Shown here one piece after another: positions 1 through 12,314 of a stretch of DNA of 64,000 bases (position 1 is its first letter; each line of letters begins with the position of its first letter). This DNA comes from Prinia subflava (taxonomy: Eukaryota > Chordata > Aves > Passeriformes > Cisticolidae). Below the pieces are notes generated by a model that saw only the letters and a program-made list of their open reading frames with translations, had not been told where the DNA came from and ran no database searches. The position numbers and the translations under genes are program-made. The DNA is taken from assembly GCF_021018805.1 (NCBI RefSeq), contig NC_086247.1, forward strand, positions 144,762,378-144,826,377, read 5' to 3'.

Positions 1-2052
1 CATACTTACATTGGTACAGATTTTTATTATTATTATTTTCACTAATGAAAAAAAAGTTTGAGATGCAGTCCACCTAAATCTTGCCCAAATGGGGCCTTTC
101 TTTCCCTCTCCCCCAAATCTTGTCTAAATCAAGACAACAGCATAGTTTTAACGCTCCTAGCCCTGTCTAAATGTATACTGAACTTAAATAAGTACCTCCT
201 CTCTAGGATGAAAATTCGATAAATATTAAAGTAATTTCTACTTCTGCATGCTCAGAATTGTCTCCTTTGGCATGACAGAGAAATGTCCTATTTAGGCTTC
301 TTTTTTAATTCTAGAATTTAGTAAACAGATAAATAATTCTGCTTCAATACAGTGGAAAAGCTGAAGAGCCCAGTGGACAAAGCACCTATCCAGGCAGTGA
401 AGTGGCCAAGTTCTGAGTTCTGCTGAGCCTGAGGATGCTTTATCTTCATCCTAAGGGTCTGCCTACACCAAAACACCTCATGTTGACTCCAGATAGTGAT
501 GAAGTTTATCATTTTTATATAAAATAGGGACTGAACCAGAAATCCTGCTTCTGAGTTCAAGCAACTTCCCTTCCTGGCTCTAACAACAAGATCCGACTGC
601 CTGCATCTGGTGCTAGAGAGGATTTTTCTTTAGGTGGTTTCTTACAGGAAGATATTATCAGGACAACCATATCTGGAACTTGTGTCAATATTCGTTGAGA
701 GATTTTTGGTGTTTGGCTAACAGCAAGGGCATAACAGCAGAAATTCTCTTCAGTTGTGTGATATTTAGTTATTAGATATTTACACATAATTGCATTGGCA
801 AATTCTATGATCTGAAGTGTTGCTGTAACGTAAAAATCTACAAATCAGGTAACAATTATGTTTGGGATTATATCATTATTTCAAGTACAATTACCATGAG
901 ATTGGAAGTGCATGTACTTAACCAGCAGCCACTGTAATTTGCCTACATAATTGTGCTCCTCCCTTGCTGAAAAGTTCTCTGTCCCAACATTTAAATATAA
1001 CTTAAATTGACCTCCACGTGTGTTACACTAAAACTTGGAGTTCTAGCTCCTCTGTTCTAAACCTTCATGTTTCATGGGGAAAATAGAGAGGGGCAGTGTG
1101 CTGTGCATGAAGCAACCTTTCAACACTCACCAGCTAGTGGGATAATTTCCACAGCTGTCCAAAATAACCCTTTTTTATCTATTAAAATTGGTTTGCAACT
1201 AGCTAAGATTCTGCTAAGACCAAAGGCTTTTAAAATGTCCTCACATGATTTACTGTCTCTCTTCAATTGCAAGGAAGTTTCACTAGCAAAATTTCATTAA
1301 CAGAATTTCATACAGAAGACAAGAATCTGTCTTGATTTTTTCTTTTTTCTTTTTTCTTTTTTCTTTTTTCTTTTTTCTTTTTTCTTTTTTCTTTTTTTTT
1401 CTTTTTTCTTTTTTCTTTTTTCTTTTTTCTTTTTTCTTTTTTCTTTTTTCTTTTTTCTTTTTTCTTTTTTCTTTTTTCTTTTTTCTTTTTTCTTTTTTCT
1501 TTTTCTTTTTTTTTCTTTTTTCTTTTTTCTTTTTTCTTTTTTCTTTTTTCTTTTTTCTTTTTTCTTTTTTCTTTTTCTTTTTTCTTTTTTCTTTTTTCTT
1601 TTTTCTTTTTTCTTTTTTCTTTTTTCTTTTTTCTTTTTTCTTTTTTCCTTTTTCTTTTTTTTTCTTTTTTCTTTTTTCTTTTTTCTTTTTTCTTTTTTCT
1701 TTTTCTTTTTTCTTTTTTCTCTTTTCTTTTTTCTTTTTTCTCTTTTCTTTTTTCTTTTTTTTCTTTTTTCTTTTTTCTTTTTTCTTTTTTCTTTTTTCTT
1801 TTTTCTTTTTTCTTTTTCCTTTTTCTTTTTTTTTCTTTTTTCTTTTTTCTTTTTTCTTTTTTCTTTTTTCTTTTTTCTTTTTTCTTTTTTCTTTTTTCTT
1901 TTTTCTTTTTTCTTTTTTCTTTTTCTTTTTTCCTTTTTTTCCTTTTTTCTTTTTTTAATGTTGCTTATGTAGGACACATTTTTGCCAAACTTCCAAGTTA
2001 TTAAATAGTGACTCTTTTTCATTCTGTGTCTGTTTGTTTCATTGTTTATCAG
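1..2052 (+). other. PTPRN2: PTPRN2 intron upstream of exon A (3' part only)
   Basis: This is the downstream end of an intron that begins before the window. No exon, RNA gene or recognisable transposon was seen in 1-1333. The region is AT-rich unique sequence with short open frames that look like chance. From 1335 to 1956 it is occupied by a heptamer homopyrimidine array, listed separately. The last 96 bases return to unique sequence with a T/C-rich stretch and end in a clear acceptor (TTTATCAG) at 2052. The intron is phase 1, since exon A opens with the last two bases of a split codon. Confidence 0.8.
1335..1956 (+). repeat. (CTTTTTT)n heptamer array, about 620 bp
   Basis: An uninterrupted homopyrimidine tract on the + strand, built from a 7-base unit of one C and six T, nearly 90 units long. 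Variant units break it: 9-T units start at 1392, 1506, 1655 and 1826, 5-T units occur for example at 1500 and 1649, and TCTCTTTTC-type units lie near 1720-1745. A 5-T unit followed by a 9-T unit recurs at 1499-1515, 1648-1664 and 1819-1835, which suggests block duplication. Seven is not a multiple of three, so every frame stays open. The long reading frames on both strands (Phe/Leu/Ser on +, Lys/Arg/Glu on -) are artefacts of the repeat, not genes. Mirror-symmetric pyrimidine tracts of this kind can form triplex DNA. Confidence 0.97.
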
Positions 2053-2170
2053 GTTTTACCTGGCAGGACGATTACACACAACATGTTATTGGTCAGGAGC
2101 TCTCAACCATTCACAAAATCCACAGCAGACGCCCGGACGTATTTGCACCTGAAGGATCTGACACAGCAAG
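2053..2170 (+). CDS. PTPRN2: PTPRN2 coding exon A: end of the RESP18-homology region
   Basis: This internal exon of 118 bp is preceded by a T-rich tract and acceptor TTTATCAG and followed by a strong donor GTAAGT. It opens with two bases of a split codon. The next 38 codons read F-T-W-Q-D-D-Y-T-Q at 2055-2081 and continue to ...G-S-D-T-A, with two bases left over (phase 2). The WQDD.YTQ block is a hallmark of the PTPRN/PTPRN2 lumenal N-terminus, at the end of the RESP18-like region involved in secretory-granule sorting. The residues after it (V-I-G-Q-E-L, then R-R-P) align with human PTPRN2 as I remember it. The other two frames do not continue into exon B (one meets a stop inside the exon), so the frame is settled by phase matching. 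It fits PTPRN2 better than its paralogue PTPRN because the downstream exons do. Confidence 0.93.
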
Positions 2171-5100
2171 GTAAGTCCTCTGTAGTGTGTTTGCTTGGGT
2201 TTTGGAAAGGTTTGCAAATGATAAGAAAGAAGTTAGCCCAGAAACAGAATTTTAAAAATCACAAAAGCCACTATCTATGTGATAAAGCTGTCCACCAGTG
2301 TCCAGGGGACAGAATGAATTAAAACCCTGGACCTTGTTCTTCTGTTTATCATCAAGTTAAGGAAATACATTTTCTATTGTTAATTAAGGAGTTAGAATTC
2401 AGAATATCAGGCCTTTCATTCAGTTTGTGCACTGTCTAGTGTCAGTTCAGCCACCCCTACCTATGACTGCTTAAAAGGACAAGCTTATAGTAGCTCAACT
2501 ACAGGAGATATTTTATTCTGGACTAAGCGCTGAATGACATTCTAAGTGACTAATTATATTTTCAAAGCCAAATTCTTCCAAAACATACCTATAATTGATT
2601 TGAAGTCCATAGATTCCTTGTGGAAGAGATTCCTGCAAGTTCCCATGACAGAAAATAATGTTGGGACATGGCTTGAAAGGTATTGAGGGGTGACTTAGCA
2701 GTAAGCAGGAGATGCATCAGTAATTCTGTAGACTGACATGGTTGTAGAATCTTCAACTGTATCATCTTCATTACAGTTACAGACATAAAGAGACTCTTTT
2801 ACCTGGTCTGTTCTCTCCTACAGGTTTTAAGTGCAACACAACCACAAACCTCAGAACAAAATTTTGGGAACATTTAAAAATAACAAATTTTGCTTTCTCC
2901 CACATGATTTTAAGAAATACATTCTCAAAAAGTTGTGAAATTAAAAGAAAGGGCTTTTTGTTAAAAAAATCTTTCATCGTAGTGGGATAAATTTGAGCTT
3001 CTAGCCTTGATGGGCAAAATACTGAATGCTGGAATTCAGATCTTCATGTACTGCAATGTGTGGTTTGCATATACTGCAGAACCATTTCTTTTCTAGATTT
3101 TTTTTCTGTGAATAAAATGCTGTGTAATTGATACTTCCCAATGTCTTCAACTGTGTTTGCCTCACTTTGTTTTGATTTAATTCGGAGACTTTGACCCTGT
3201 ATTTCACAGGTTTGCTGATTCAAAAGCATTTCTTGAAATCATAGCACCATTTCAGAAGTGCAGTAAGGTAGAAACCTTCTAAAGAAGATAGTGATCTAAA
3301 GATTACCATGAAGGTGATAACAACATGTGGTTGAGTCCATAAACATGTTTTCACTGTTTAAATACACAAAATGTCAGTATTGAATGGATTACTCTCATAG
3401 ATGGTATCAGAAATGATTTTCAATATCTTCTGGGGATTTTTTTTTTAAAGAGTACCTAAAACTTTTATTCATGAGAGTAAGACAAAATAGGCCAGATTTC
3501 CACGTTATCAAGGCCATATTCGTAGTGTTCCAGATTCATACTTACATAAAAATAAAAAATATAAGAAGATAACAAAAATTATTTAAGGTTTAGATTGAAA
3601 ACAAATACTCCCTTTTAGGAATTCCTGGTTTTAACAAGTTGAGATGTTTTAAAATTTTTAACTATGTGTTTGAAAAAACTGCAACATTTTGTATATTGAT
3701 ACTTCAGAAACATCAGCATTTCAAATGTGTTCACGTAAAGCAGTTCCTATGGTGGATAGATTTTCTGTAGTCACCAAGCTGTGCTTCTGAAAGCATTATC
3801 TTATGTGCCAACAGTTTAAAGCATTAATTGATTTTTCTGGTTGTCCATTTGCAATGTGTTTTGTAGGTCAGAGAACAGTAGGAAACCTGGTGTCTTGTAG
3901 ATTCTGATCAAGTGTGTTATATGTTCAGTGTGCTCAGTGTGCTTGCTAAAATCTTATCAGATAATAATTAAATAATTTAAAAAGCAACTTAGAGTAGGTA
4001 TCTAATTATCAAAGAAACATTATGGCAGGAAGACCTTTTATTAAGGGTAACGTGTGTAATAAGACAATATGAAGTCATACTAATGAGTCATTAATCCCCA
4101 CAGAGCTGGTGAGAGCAAGAAAATAGACTCAGACACTTGAAAGGTAAATTGACTTAGGCTAAATTAGTGCATATGAAATCTGATGAAACAGAAGACATGG
4201 ATTTCATCTCCAAAAAAAAAAAAAATACTGAAACTGGGAGTTTGATTTTGAGATGAAAGTTCTTTCTTTTTTGGCTAACTGGAGTGTACGTGGTATTTCC
4301 TGGGTCCTTATTAAATTTCAAAAGGCCTTCTCTTGAAAGAGGAGTCAAGATAAAGGAAAAAAGTCCATTCTGCACAGAAGAAATAAATGTCAGTTGTGTT
4401 CATTGGTGCAATTAGGCAAAACCACAAATGTTTCCAGCAAACTTCAATGTATGAAATGGGGTATAGTATTTTTTCTATAATAAAACCATCATTAAGTCAG
4501 TGATAAGATACTCTCAGCATTTAAAAGAGAGAAATTTATTCTAAAATGTGTGGCGTCTATTAATTGGGAACATTCCAGAAATAGCAGAAGTGCAGTGATT
4601 TAGATATTTCCACAAAAAAAGCTTCTGAAATGCTTTGTATTGTAGTAAATACATAATTATTTCTCTAGATAAATAAGTATATGTAGTATTGTCTCTATAC
4701 TCTTAAGTACATTGTATGAAAAGTCATTTTTTCAGAGAAAATTAAAACTGAAAATACTTCCAAATAAGTGCACAAAAAGAACTCATCTGACTGTCATTTC
4801 TCCTACTCACCAAGTGCTTTTATGTATTTGTCTTTCATCCATTTTCCAGCATGACTTTGTCATATTTAAAAGAAATATTTTAATTTAGTTGCAATAATTG
4901 GTCAGTTAATGCATTTTCATTCCTGAGTTAACAAGGTGATATAGTGTTGAACTACAAAAATTTTTAAAAATCTTTCAGATGTACTCATAGTATCTTATTA
5001 AAGTTGTCATCAAATGAAATGCAAAGCTTTGTAGTAACTTACATTTTAATTGTTTAAATGTTTATAGCATAAAATATTGCATCTAATATGGAATGTAAAT

Positions 5101-6910
5101 ATGAGTACAATTATTGTCTCCATATGAAAAATGATAAATATTAAATCCCGGAATTCTGCCACCAGTGACAGTGACTATATATTGTAAATAATGGTTTGGA
5201 AAAACCAACCTAAGTATTGTCCTTTGTGCATGCAGCTCCCATTAGCTCCAGTGGAAATCCTTGGGGCGGAATTTGTTTTTTTTTCCTTTTCCCTTCCTTT
5301 TAAAATTAGTGAAGAGAGCAGAAGATAGGTGTTGGAATTAATCAGTGAATGAAAGATGAGTGTTAGCAACCAAGATCCTTCCTATGAGGAGAGCCTGTTT
5401 GGATTAGTTCATCTCTACTGAAGCAGAAAGCGCCGTGCCCAGGTTTTGCTAAAACTGCAGAATGGTTTTGGTCTGGCTTTAAGTTAAAAAGAGGGTGGAT
5501 AATGTTACCTGCATGTCCATGCTCCATCAGAAGGCAGAATTTAGAGCTCTGGAATAAGGAAAAGGCAAAGAGCATGAGGAGGAAGCAGGACTGATGGTAA
5601 ATTCTGTCAGGTTTGCTCTAGTGCTCTGTGCAGTAACCCTTCTTTTTCCTGGAGTTTGTGTCCCTGATGGGAACCTGCTGTTATACACTGGGGAGGAATG
5701 GAGGATTTTTCTGTTTCAAAGTGAGCAAACCTGTGAGCACTGTTGGTTGAAATGCCACCACAGTAAATTAGATTATTAATTACATCTATTAGTTTTAAAT
5801 TAGTAGGGACACACATTTCGTACAACTGTGAGCATGGAAGGAAGTCTGTTAATTTTTGATTAAAGTAATATAATTAAACCCCAGCTTTGGAAAATGATAT
5901 CGTGGTGCTCTCTCAGGCTGTGCCTCTACATTAGTGCCAAGATGTGGGCTGGTAGGATAAAATTTTATTTACAGTGGCACAGAGATGCTGAAAGTCAAAA
6001 TCATTCACTGAGCTGTAAAGCTCTTCCACCTGGAATTCTTCTTCACTGGAGAAGAGTGTGGGTCTGTGAGCAGCAAATGGTGACACCCAAAGGTGATTCC
6101 CTCAAGCAGCTTCACTCTCAGGGAAGGAGGAGGGCTGGGAACTTTCTCTCTGCTTTCTTGCACAAGGAATGAAATAGTTACCGATGCTGACATTTAAATT
6201 ATCACCACCATTTACGTGTTGTTGAGATAGATGGGGACAGCTGGTAATAATTCAGGTTCATTGCACACAGCACTCTGAATCCCATATAAACACCTCCACA
6301 CTGCCATCATTTAATCGCATTTCTAGCTTTTCTTTGCAAATGTCACCGAAATCTGTCTAAACCACTGAGGAAACACCACTATTCTGTGAATCCCAGGCAT
6401 GTGAGAAGATCAGAAGAGATACTTGTTCCATCTCATTATTCCCTTTTCAAGCCTTTCACTGGAGTTTACTTGCTCCATTATTTCAGCATATGCAGAATAT
6501 ATTTCTTCTATTCTTTACATTGGTGCAGGGCCAAATTAGTATTGAATCTCATCGTCATCCATAACATTTTAAATCTTAGAACCATCCCATATTTCTTTGG
6601 GGTGCAGTTTAATCATGTGCATTTTCTTTTTACAAGCATTTTCTTTTCTTTTGAATACAGCTTTGCCTTGATGTGGCATTTTATTTGATTTGCTCTACAA
6701 TCATTAACTTTGATTCATGAAATAAATTGTTAATAGTGCAAGATTTTTTGACTGATTTTGCTGAAACATTGAATTTTCTATACTTTTGTGAAGCTTTTGA
6801 GTGATTTTCTGTTATGTATTGAACTACAGTGGCTTGCAGTGCCTTTTTAGTTGGCCACTTTGTACACTGGACAGGCTGGTAACTTTCTTTTCCTTGCTTT
6901 TGCTGTACAG
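2171..6910 (+). other. PTPRN2: PTPRN2 intron A-B
   Basis: A 4,740-bp phase-2 intron running from donor GTAAGT to acceptor TGTACAG. It is AT-rich, with short A or T runs (for example 3439-3448 and 4213-4225). I found no transposon, RNA gene or convincing extra exon. The short open frames on both strands show no family motifs and no matching splice phases. Confidence 0.8.
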
Positions 6911-7073
6911 GACTTTGGGACAGAATGAACACAACGAAAGAAATTACGATGTGGAAAATGATGTGAACTTGGCCAAGTCTCTTCAGCAATACCTTAAATA
7001 TTTCAGAGTTCTCTCCCAGTCTGCATCTAAAAATTTGTATCCAAGGAAGAAAAGTGACAAAACTTCTGTCAAG
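6911..7073 (+). CDS. PTPRN2: PTPRN2 coding exon B: variable lumenal pro-region
   Basis: This 163-bp exon is preceded by a T-rich tract and acceptor TGTACAG. Its first base completes an AGG (Arg) codon with the AG left from exon A. Fifty-four codons follow, ending in AAG (phase 0). The peptide is acidic and polar at first, then forms a probable helix (L-A-K-S-L-Q-Q-Y-L-K-Y-F) ending V-L-S-Q. That corresponds to the A-L-x-x-L-x-F-L-E-A-L-S-Q stretch I recall in human PTPRN2. A basic R-K-K triplet lies at 7044-7052 and could be a proprotein-convertase site, which is inference. The donor GTAGTA lacks G at +5 and is weak. The frame stays open into the intron to 7274, so retention would add 67 residues, many of them hydrophobic, before a stop. 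Confidence 0.9.
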
Positions 7074-8532
7074 GTAGTATTTTTAATGTGGTTCTTACCT
7101 CCTGTGATTTTGGCTTCCTTTTTCTTTGAATTCTCATTTTTGAAATTTCCCCTCTGTCTGAAGACCAGACATTGTTTTTTACTGCCTCCTCCAATTGGTT
7201 ATCATAATGCACTAAGTTTTCTCAAAAATTATCACCTTCAGCATTGTAAATCTGGAGTATTTTACCTTAACTAGGGATGGATTGCATGTGGTGAAGAAGA
7301 AAGAGTAACATCTTGACTGGCTGATCTGAAATTCTACATCTGAACTACTCCTCTCCAAAAACCTGGCTGAGCCACCATGGGGATTCTTGCTGGTGTTTAT
7401 GCTGCTTAGGGTACAAGTCACATAATCTTTAAGCAGATTTTAATAATGGGTCTGATAAATTGTGCCTCAACCTTTCCTACTTCTTATTGATCATAAGCAA
7501 AGCCTACTGTGACCAGTTAAGGTTCATATGTACACGTTATAAATGTACAGATAGCTGGGAAGATAAATCACAACCATTAAATCTTGACTATTGACTATGT
7601 CAAAAACTACAAATATGCCTATTTGAGAACTAAAGCATTTTTTCCTCTTCCTATTGAAAATCTATCTCACTCCAAGATGCGACTTGCTAAATTTATTTAA
7701 ATTATAGGATGAAGGGCCTCCATACAACAAGCCCTTATGGCCCTGTATCTTTTCTCAAAGGATATGCACTCTCTGATTTTAAAGAGCTAGGCTTCTGTTA
7801 CAGCAGTCCTTTACAAGAAATTGTCCGTGCTATTTCAATTCATACGGTATAAATGCAAAATTTACCAAAAAAATGCACTGAAGTTTTGGGAAAAGTATCA
7901 GGTGAAGAGATTAAAGTGTCAAAGCCAAGCTGCTTAAGCTTAGTTCAGAGACTAACTCAGAGACACCAAACTGCAACAAAAGCTCCTGGTGACAGCACCA
8001 GTTGTAGCAACCATTTAGTCATGGTTGTTATTCTTGTATGAAGCAAAACTTCCCAGTTTCTGAGTGACTTATATCCAACACTTGTGATTTATGGCACAGG
8101 TGCTCATCTGGGGCAAGAGGAGCTTTCAGGCAGCATCGAGGCAGCTCTGAGCAGGGATCAGGGACCACCTTGGTGGTGCTTCTCCTCCACTCCCTCCTCA
8201 TGGGTGCTGGATGCTCTGTTTTGAGTCCCTGGCTTTCAACAAACACTTGCTCCAGAAGTATTTCGGCGGGTCTGGTGTTGTCATGCAAGTTCATAAATAA
8301 TCCATATGGCTGAGACCTTCTGTGGGGAAGCCTGCTGTGATAACACCACCCACCAACCTTATCGAGCGTTGCCATGGAGATGGGCACTCTGAAGCCTGGG
8401 GGAGTGGGAAAAGAGGAGAAAATCTGGAAATGAAGCACGTATAAGAGAAAACTGTACACTTCTATTTACTAAGGAGCCCTTCAAAACAACAGACATTGAG
8501 TCAGAGGTGTTACCTGTAATTTAAAATCAACA

Positions 8533-9044
8533 AAGAAGAAAAAGAAAAGAAAGGAAAAGGAAAAAGGAAAAGAAAAAGGAAATGAAAGGAAAAGGAAAAA
8601 GGGAAGGAAAAAGGGAAGGGAAGGGAAGGGAAGGGAAGGGAAGGGAAGGGAAGGGAAGGGAAGGGAAGGGAAGGGAAGGGAAGGGAAGGGAAGGGAAGGG
8701 AAGGGAAGGGAAGGGAAGGGAAGGGAAGGGAAGGGAAGGGAAGGGAAGGGAAGGGAAGGGAAGGGAAGGGAAGGAAAAAGGGAAGGAAAAAGGGAAGGAA
8801 AAAGGGAAGGAAAGGAGAAAGGAAAGGAAAGGAGAAAGGAAAGGAAAGGAGAAAGGAAAGGAGAAAGGAAAGGAGAAAGGAAAGGAAAGGAAAGGAAAGG
8901 AAAGGAAAGGAAAGGAAAGGAAAGGAAAGGAAAGGAAAGGAAAGGAAAGGAAAGGAAAGGAAAGGAAAGGAAAGGAAAGGAAAGGAAAGGAAAGGAAAGG
9001 AAAGGAAAGGAAAGGAAAGGAAAGGAAAGGAAAGGAAAGGAAAA
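8533..9044 (+). repeat. Purine array: (AAGGG)n then (AAAGG)n, about 510 bp
   Basis: An all-purine tract on the + strand apart from a T at 8583, followed by a few more A residues and then TTTTAA. It has four parts. An irregular G/A lead-in (8533-8610) comes first. Next are about 33 perfect AAGGG pentamers (8611-8773), then a transition of a 12-base unit AAGGAAAAAGGG repeated about three times plus GGAGAAAGG-type units (8774-8875). Last are 33 perfect AAAGG pentamers (8876-9040). The long reading frames on both strands here are repeat artefacts. AAGGG is a known pathogenic pentamer in human RFC1, used only as a comparison. The G-rich half has G-quadruplex and triplex potential. Confidence 0.97.
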
Positions 9045-12000
9045 TTTTAAAAACTGGTGTTCAGCCATGAATTTTAAATGATCCTTGAGATGTTTTCCTA
9101 TCCTCAGCAAATAAAATGCAACTGCTCTTCTTGAAGAAGCAAGAGGGACATGATATTTTTATCTTGATTCATTATTTTATTAGTGAAATAGCATTTAAAC
9201 AAGAGAGAAACCAGGATTTTTACTGCTCCAAGAAGCAGAAAAAAACCTCATAAAATTTAACATTTGGAAAAGAGAAGGTGGAAAAGTAACTGAATGAGCT
9301 GCCTCTAATATGGTTGTAGCACTTGAAATTGGAGATAGCTACCTTATGCACTTTAATTGCAAGCCTCAACAAAATATTGGTACCTTATTTTTGTTGTTAA
9401 TATATAGATAAATTACAAACCCACATTAAACAATTGTAGCTAGATCTCATCTTCTAAACTTTCTTATCGTTTTCTGTTTAAAATAAACACAAGACAGAGG
9501 TACTTTACCCTACTTAGAACTGCAGCTCTTGGGCTTTGCCCTTCTTAAAAATAATTTTCTTTCAAGTATATATTTATTTATGTGACTTCATTCTTGCTGT
9601 TGGGGAGTAGGAGATGTAACACTACTCTGGGTGCTTTGATACCTTACGTGCTGTGAAGAGTAGCTGAATCTTGCAGAAATTTACTGCTTCTTGACAGACT
9701 TCCTGCATGGATTCTGCTTCCAAGCCTGACATCAGAGGTCTCTGGCCAAACGTAAAACAAAGAAAGATAAAAGATAAAGAGGTTTTAAAATATTACTTAT
9801 ACTTTGAAAGTGTTCTTTTGTATCTTAACATTATTATATTTTACAAACTTTCAGTCTTCAGTTGCCCTACTGTCTTCCACTTGTATTATCAGAATAAACC
9901 TACAGAGCTTCAAAATTACTAAATAGACATCACACATACAGTTATGCAGAAAGGTGTAAAATAAAACATCACAAAACTTAAAGCAGGTAACTCTTTCCCT
10001 ATTTCCCTTGTTCAAACCACTGTCAGCTTGAGGTTTGATACAACAGTGACAGAAATAATATCTGTAAACTTAAACCATGTGATTGACCAAAATTCCTATG
10101 GTGTCTGTCATTTACTGCAAGAGCTTCTTTGGGGGATTTTTGAAGCACTTGAAGTTCATCACTAACTTAGAATTATTTCTCAGTATTTAGGCAGTATCTT
10201 CTGCAGGCTGTAATCTATCCAGCTGATAATGACTCTGCCAGGGAATAAATAGAGGCAAATCAGGAGTTTGGGGGGTCTGTTTCCCAAGGGTTACAGCTGT
10301 AAAGAACATTTCATTTTAGTTCAGCTGAAAAGAGTTGTTCAGGAAATGGGCACTTGGTGGCATTTGTTAGTTAAGCATTAGCTAGTGGGGTTTGTGTTTG
10401 GTTTTCTTGGTCTTCCCCACACTTGGGCTTTAGGAGTTTCATCAGTCTTTGAGATTCCTTTCTACCAAACCTGGATGCAGTACAGAAAATAGCCAGGCAC
10501 ATATTTTAATGAGAACTGGTTTATCTTAGCTGCAGAGGCAAGAAATGCAGAAGCTCCAAATCGTGTATGCATTGCCCTGCCCTTCTCCCCTGCATCAGGA
10601 ACAAACCCCTCTCATATCAACACACCCAAAGCCCTGAAAAACCCCTGCACTGTTTGCATTCCTACAGAAACTGAGGCTCATGGTTGGCATTTGAAGGATA
10701 ACACGTAGCTCAGATAACACGTTAAAGCTCAGAGGCTGTAAAGGAGAACTTGCTGGCTTTGCTGGTCTGTGTGCCTGTATTTGAACAGTTACAGGAGATT
10801 TCAATTGTGCTGCTTTAATTTGACCAAGAACATTTTTTAATCATCACAGCAAGAGAACTTGTTTGAAACCTGACCCAAATGTAGTTCCTGCTGGACAGGC
10901 TGCAGGAATAAGGAAGTGCCATCACAGTTGTGCTGGGGGTGTGTTTCTTGTTGCAGGAACCTCTGTTCTATGGTTTGGGTTTTGTGGCTTGGAGATTCAT
11001 GGAATTGCTTCTCTCCTTCCCCCTGACTTGGCCTCTGAGGGCTTCAGTGAGGGTTGGTCCTGCCTGCTGCTGAGATCTTTGCCCAGGTGTTATTCAGGCC
11101 CTCATGGGTAGGATGGAGGGAAAGAGAAAATTATGTCACATACAATAGGGAATTTCATTAATTTTCTGTTACTGGTTTTTTGTGGTTTAGTTACATTCAT
11201 TTTCATGATAGACCTCTTATGTAGATATAGTGATTACAGAAATATCCACAACTTAGCTATTCTTATAAATTTTAAAGCAAAGATTTCTGGGGAAAAAAAA
11301 CCCAGAATCTTTACATCAAAGAAGGGGCTAGTAAAGTTAAAGACCTTTTCAGAATCATGAGGGGGAAAAGAAGCAGGTAAAGTGACTGGTTCATGCCAGA
11401 AAGTTGTGGCTCAGCAGTGCAGTGGTCCTGAAAGGGGAGAAGCTGCAAGTAAAAATCATATAAATTGTATCAAATAAAAATTCATATATTTGCTGGCCTA
11501 AAAAATCAATAGTTTGAATCTTTGTAATTGATCACCAAAAGAGCTAAAATGTGGGATAATTATTTAAAAGGATTATTACTTTTTTTAGGAAATCTGAGTG
11601 TATGAGTGCTCAAAAATGTACTCTGAACTTATCTGCAAATAATAATTACTGTGGTTAACTAGTAAGAAATTACTTAGTCATTGCACATTTTAACCTGCAA
11701 CTTTAATTCAAAAAAACCCAGCACCCTTATTGATCTAACACTGATTTTAATACAGGACTGAAGAAAGTTCATCAGAATTTTGACAAAAAGTCAAAAAACT
11801 TCCTGCAGTGTATACATTTAAACTCTATTTATATAAAGGTAAAATTTAATATTTCATATATAAGGGATATTGTTAAAAATATAATTCAGCTATGCTTGAG
11901 CACTTTCATAAAAATATTTCTGAAATAATTGATAAAGGAATGTCTCCTTGAAGCTATGGAATTGCCTATTGGCATACATATGCAATGATATCTGAACATT

Positions 12001-12245
12001 TCCCAATCATTGGTGTATTCATCTACCTACAGCCATTACAAAGTAGGGAAGAGCTGATGCTCCCACTTCACAGACAGATTAGACGGATTTTCTGAATTAT
12101 TAATGCAATATTTTTTGGTAAAGCGTAGACTAAAAGCTAAGCCTCAAATCCCAGAAAAGTGTTTCATCTTTCAGATCACTCTCCTCTTCATGGCTCTTTA
12201 TAGCAGAATAGAAACATTAAACCCTCCTAAAAAAACCTCAGACTA

Positions 12246-12314
12246 ACAAATGAAAAACCCCCCAAAATCCAAAACCAAACCAAAACAACACCAAAACCCA
12301 ACAAACAAACCCCC
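12246..12314 (+). repeat. A/C-rich low-complexity block
   Basis: About 70 bases made almost only of A and C, with recurring AAAACC, CCAAAACC and ACAAACAAAC words. It has the same character as the block at 47774-47880 and is the complement in composition of the G/T-rich blocks at 14630-14682 and 44421-44560. No flanking transposon was recognised. Confidence 0.85.

Noticed and set aside
1297..2022. Long open frames on both strands (241 and 208 codons) over the T/C array
   Set aside because: They are made by the heptamer repeat, which cannot contain stops in most frames. Composition is only K/R/E or F/L/S.
2008..2322. 104-codon open frame over exon A
   Set aside because: It reads exon A in the wrong frame. 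Phase matching to exon B and the WQDD motif select the other frame.
8481..9110. Open frames of 209 and 162 codons over the purine array
   Set aside because: They are pentamer-repeat artefacts with no non-repeat coding content.
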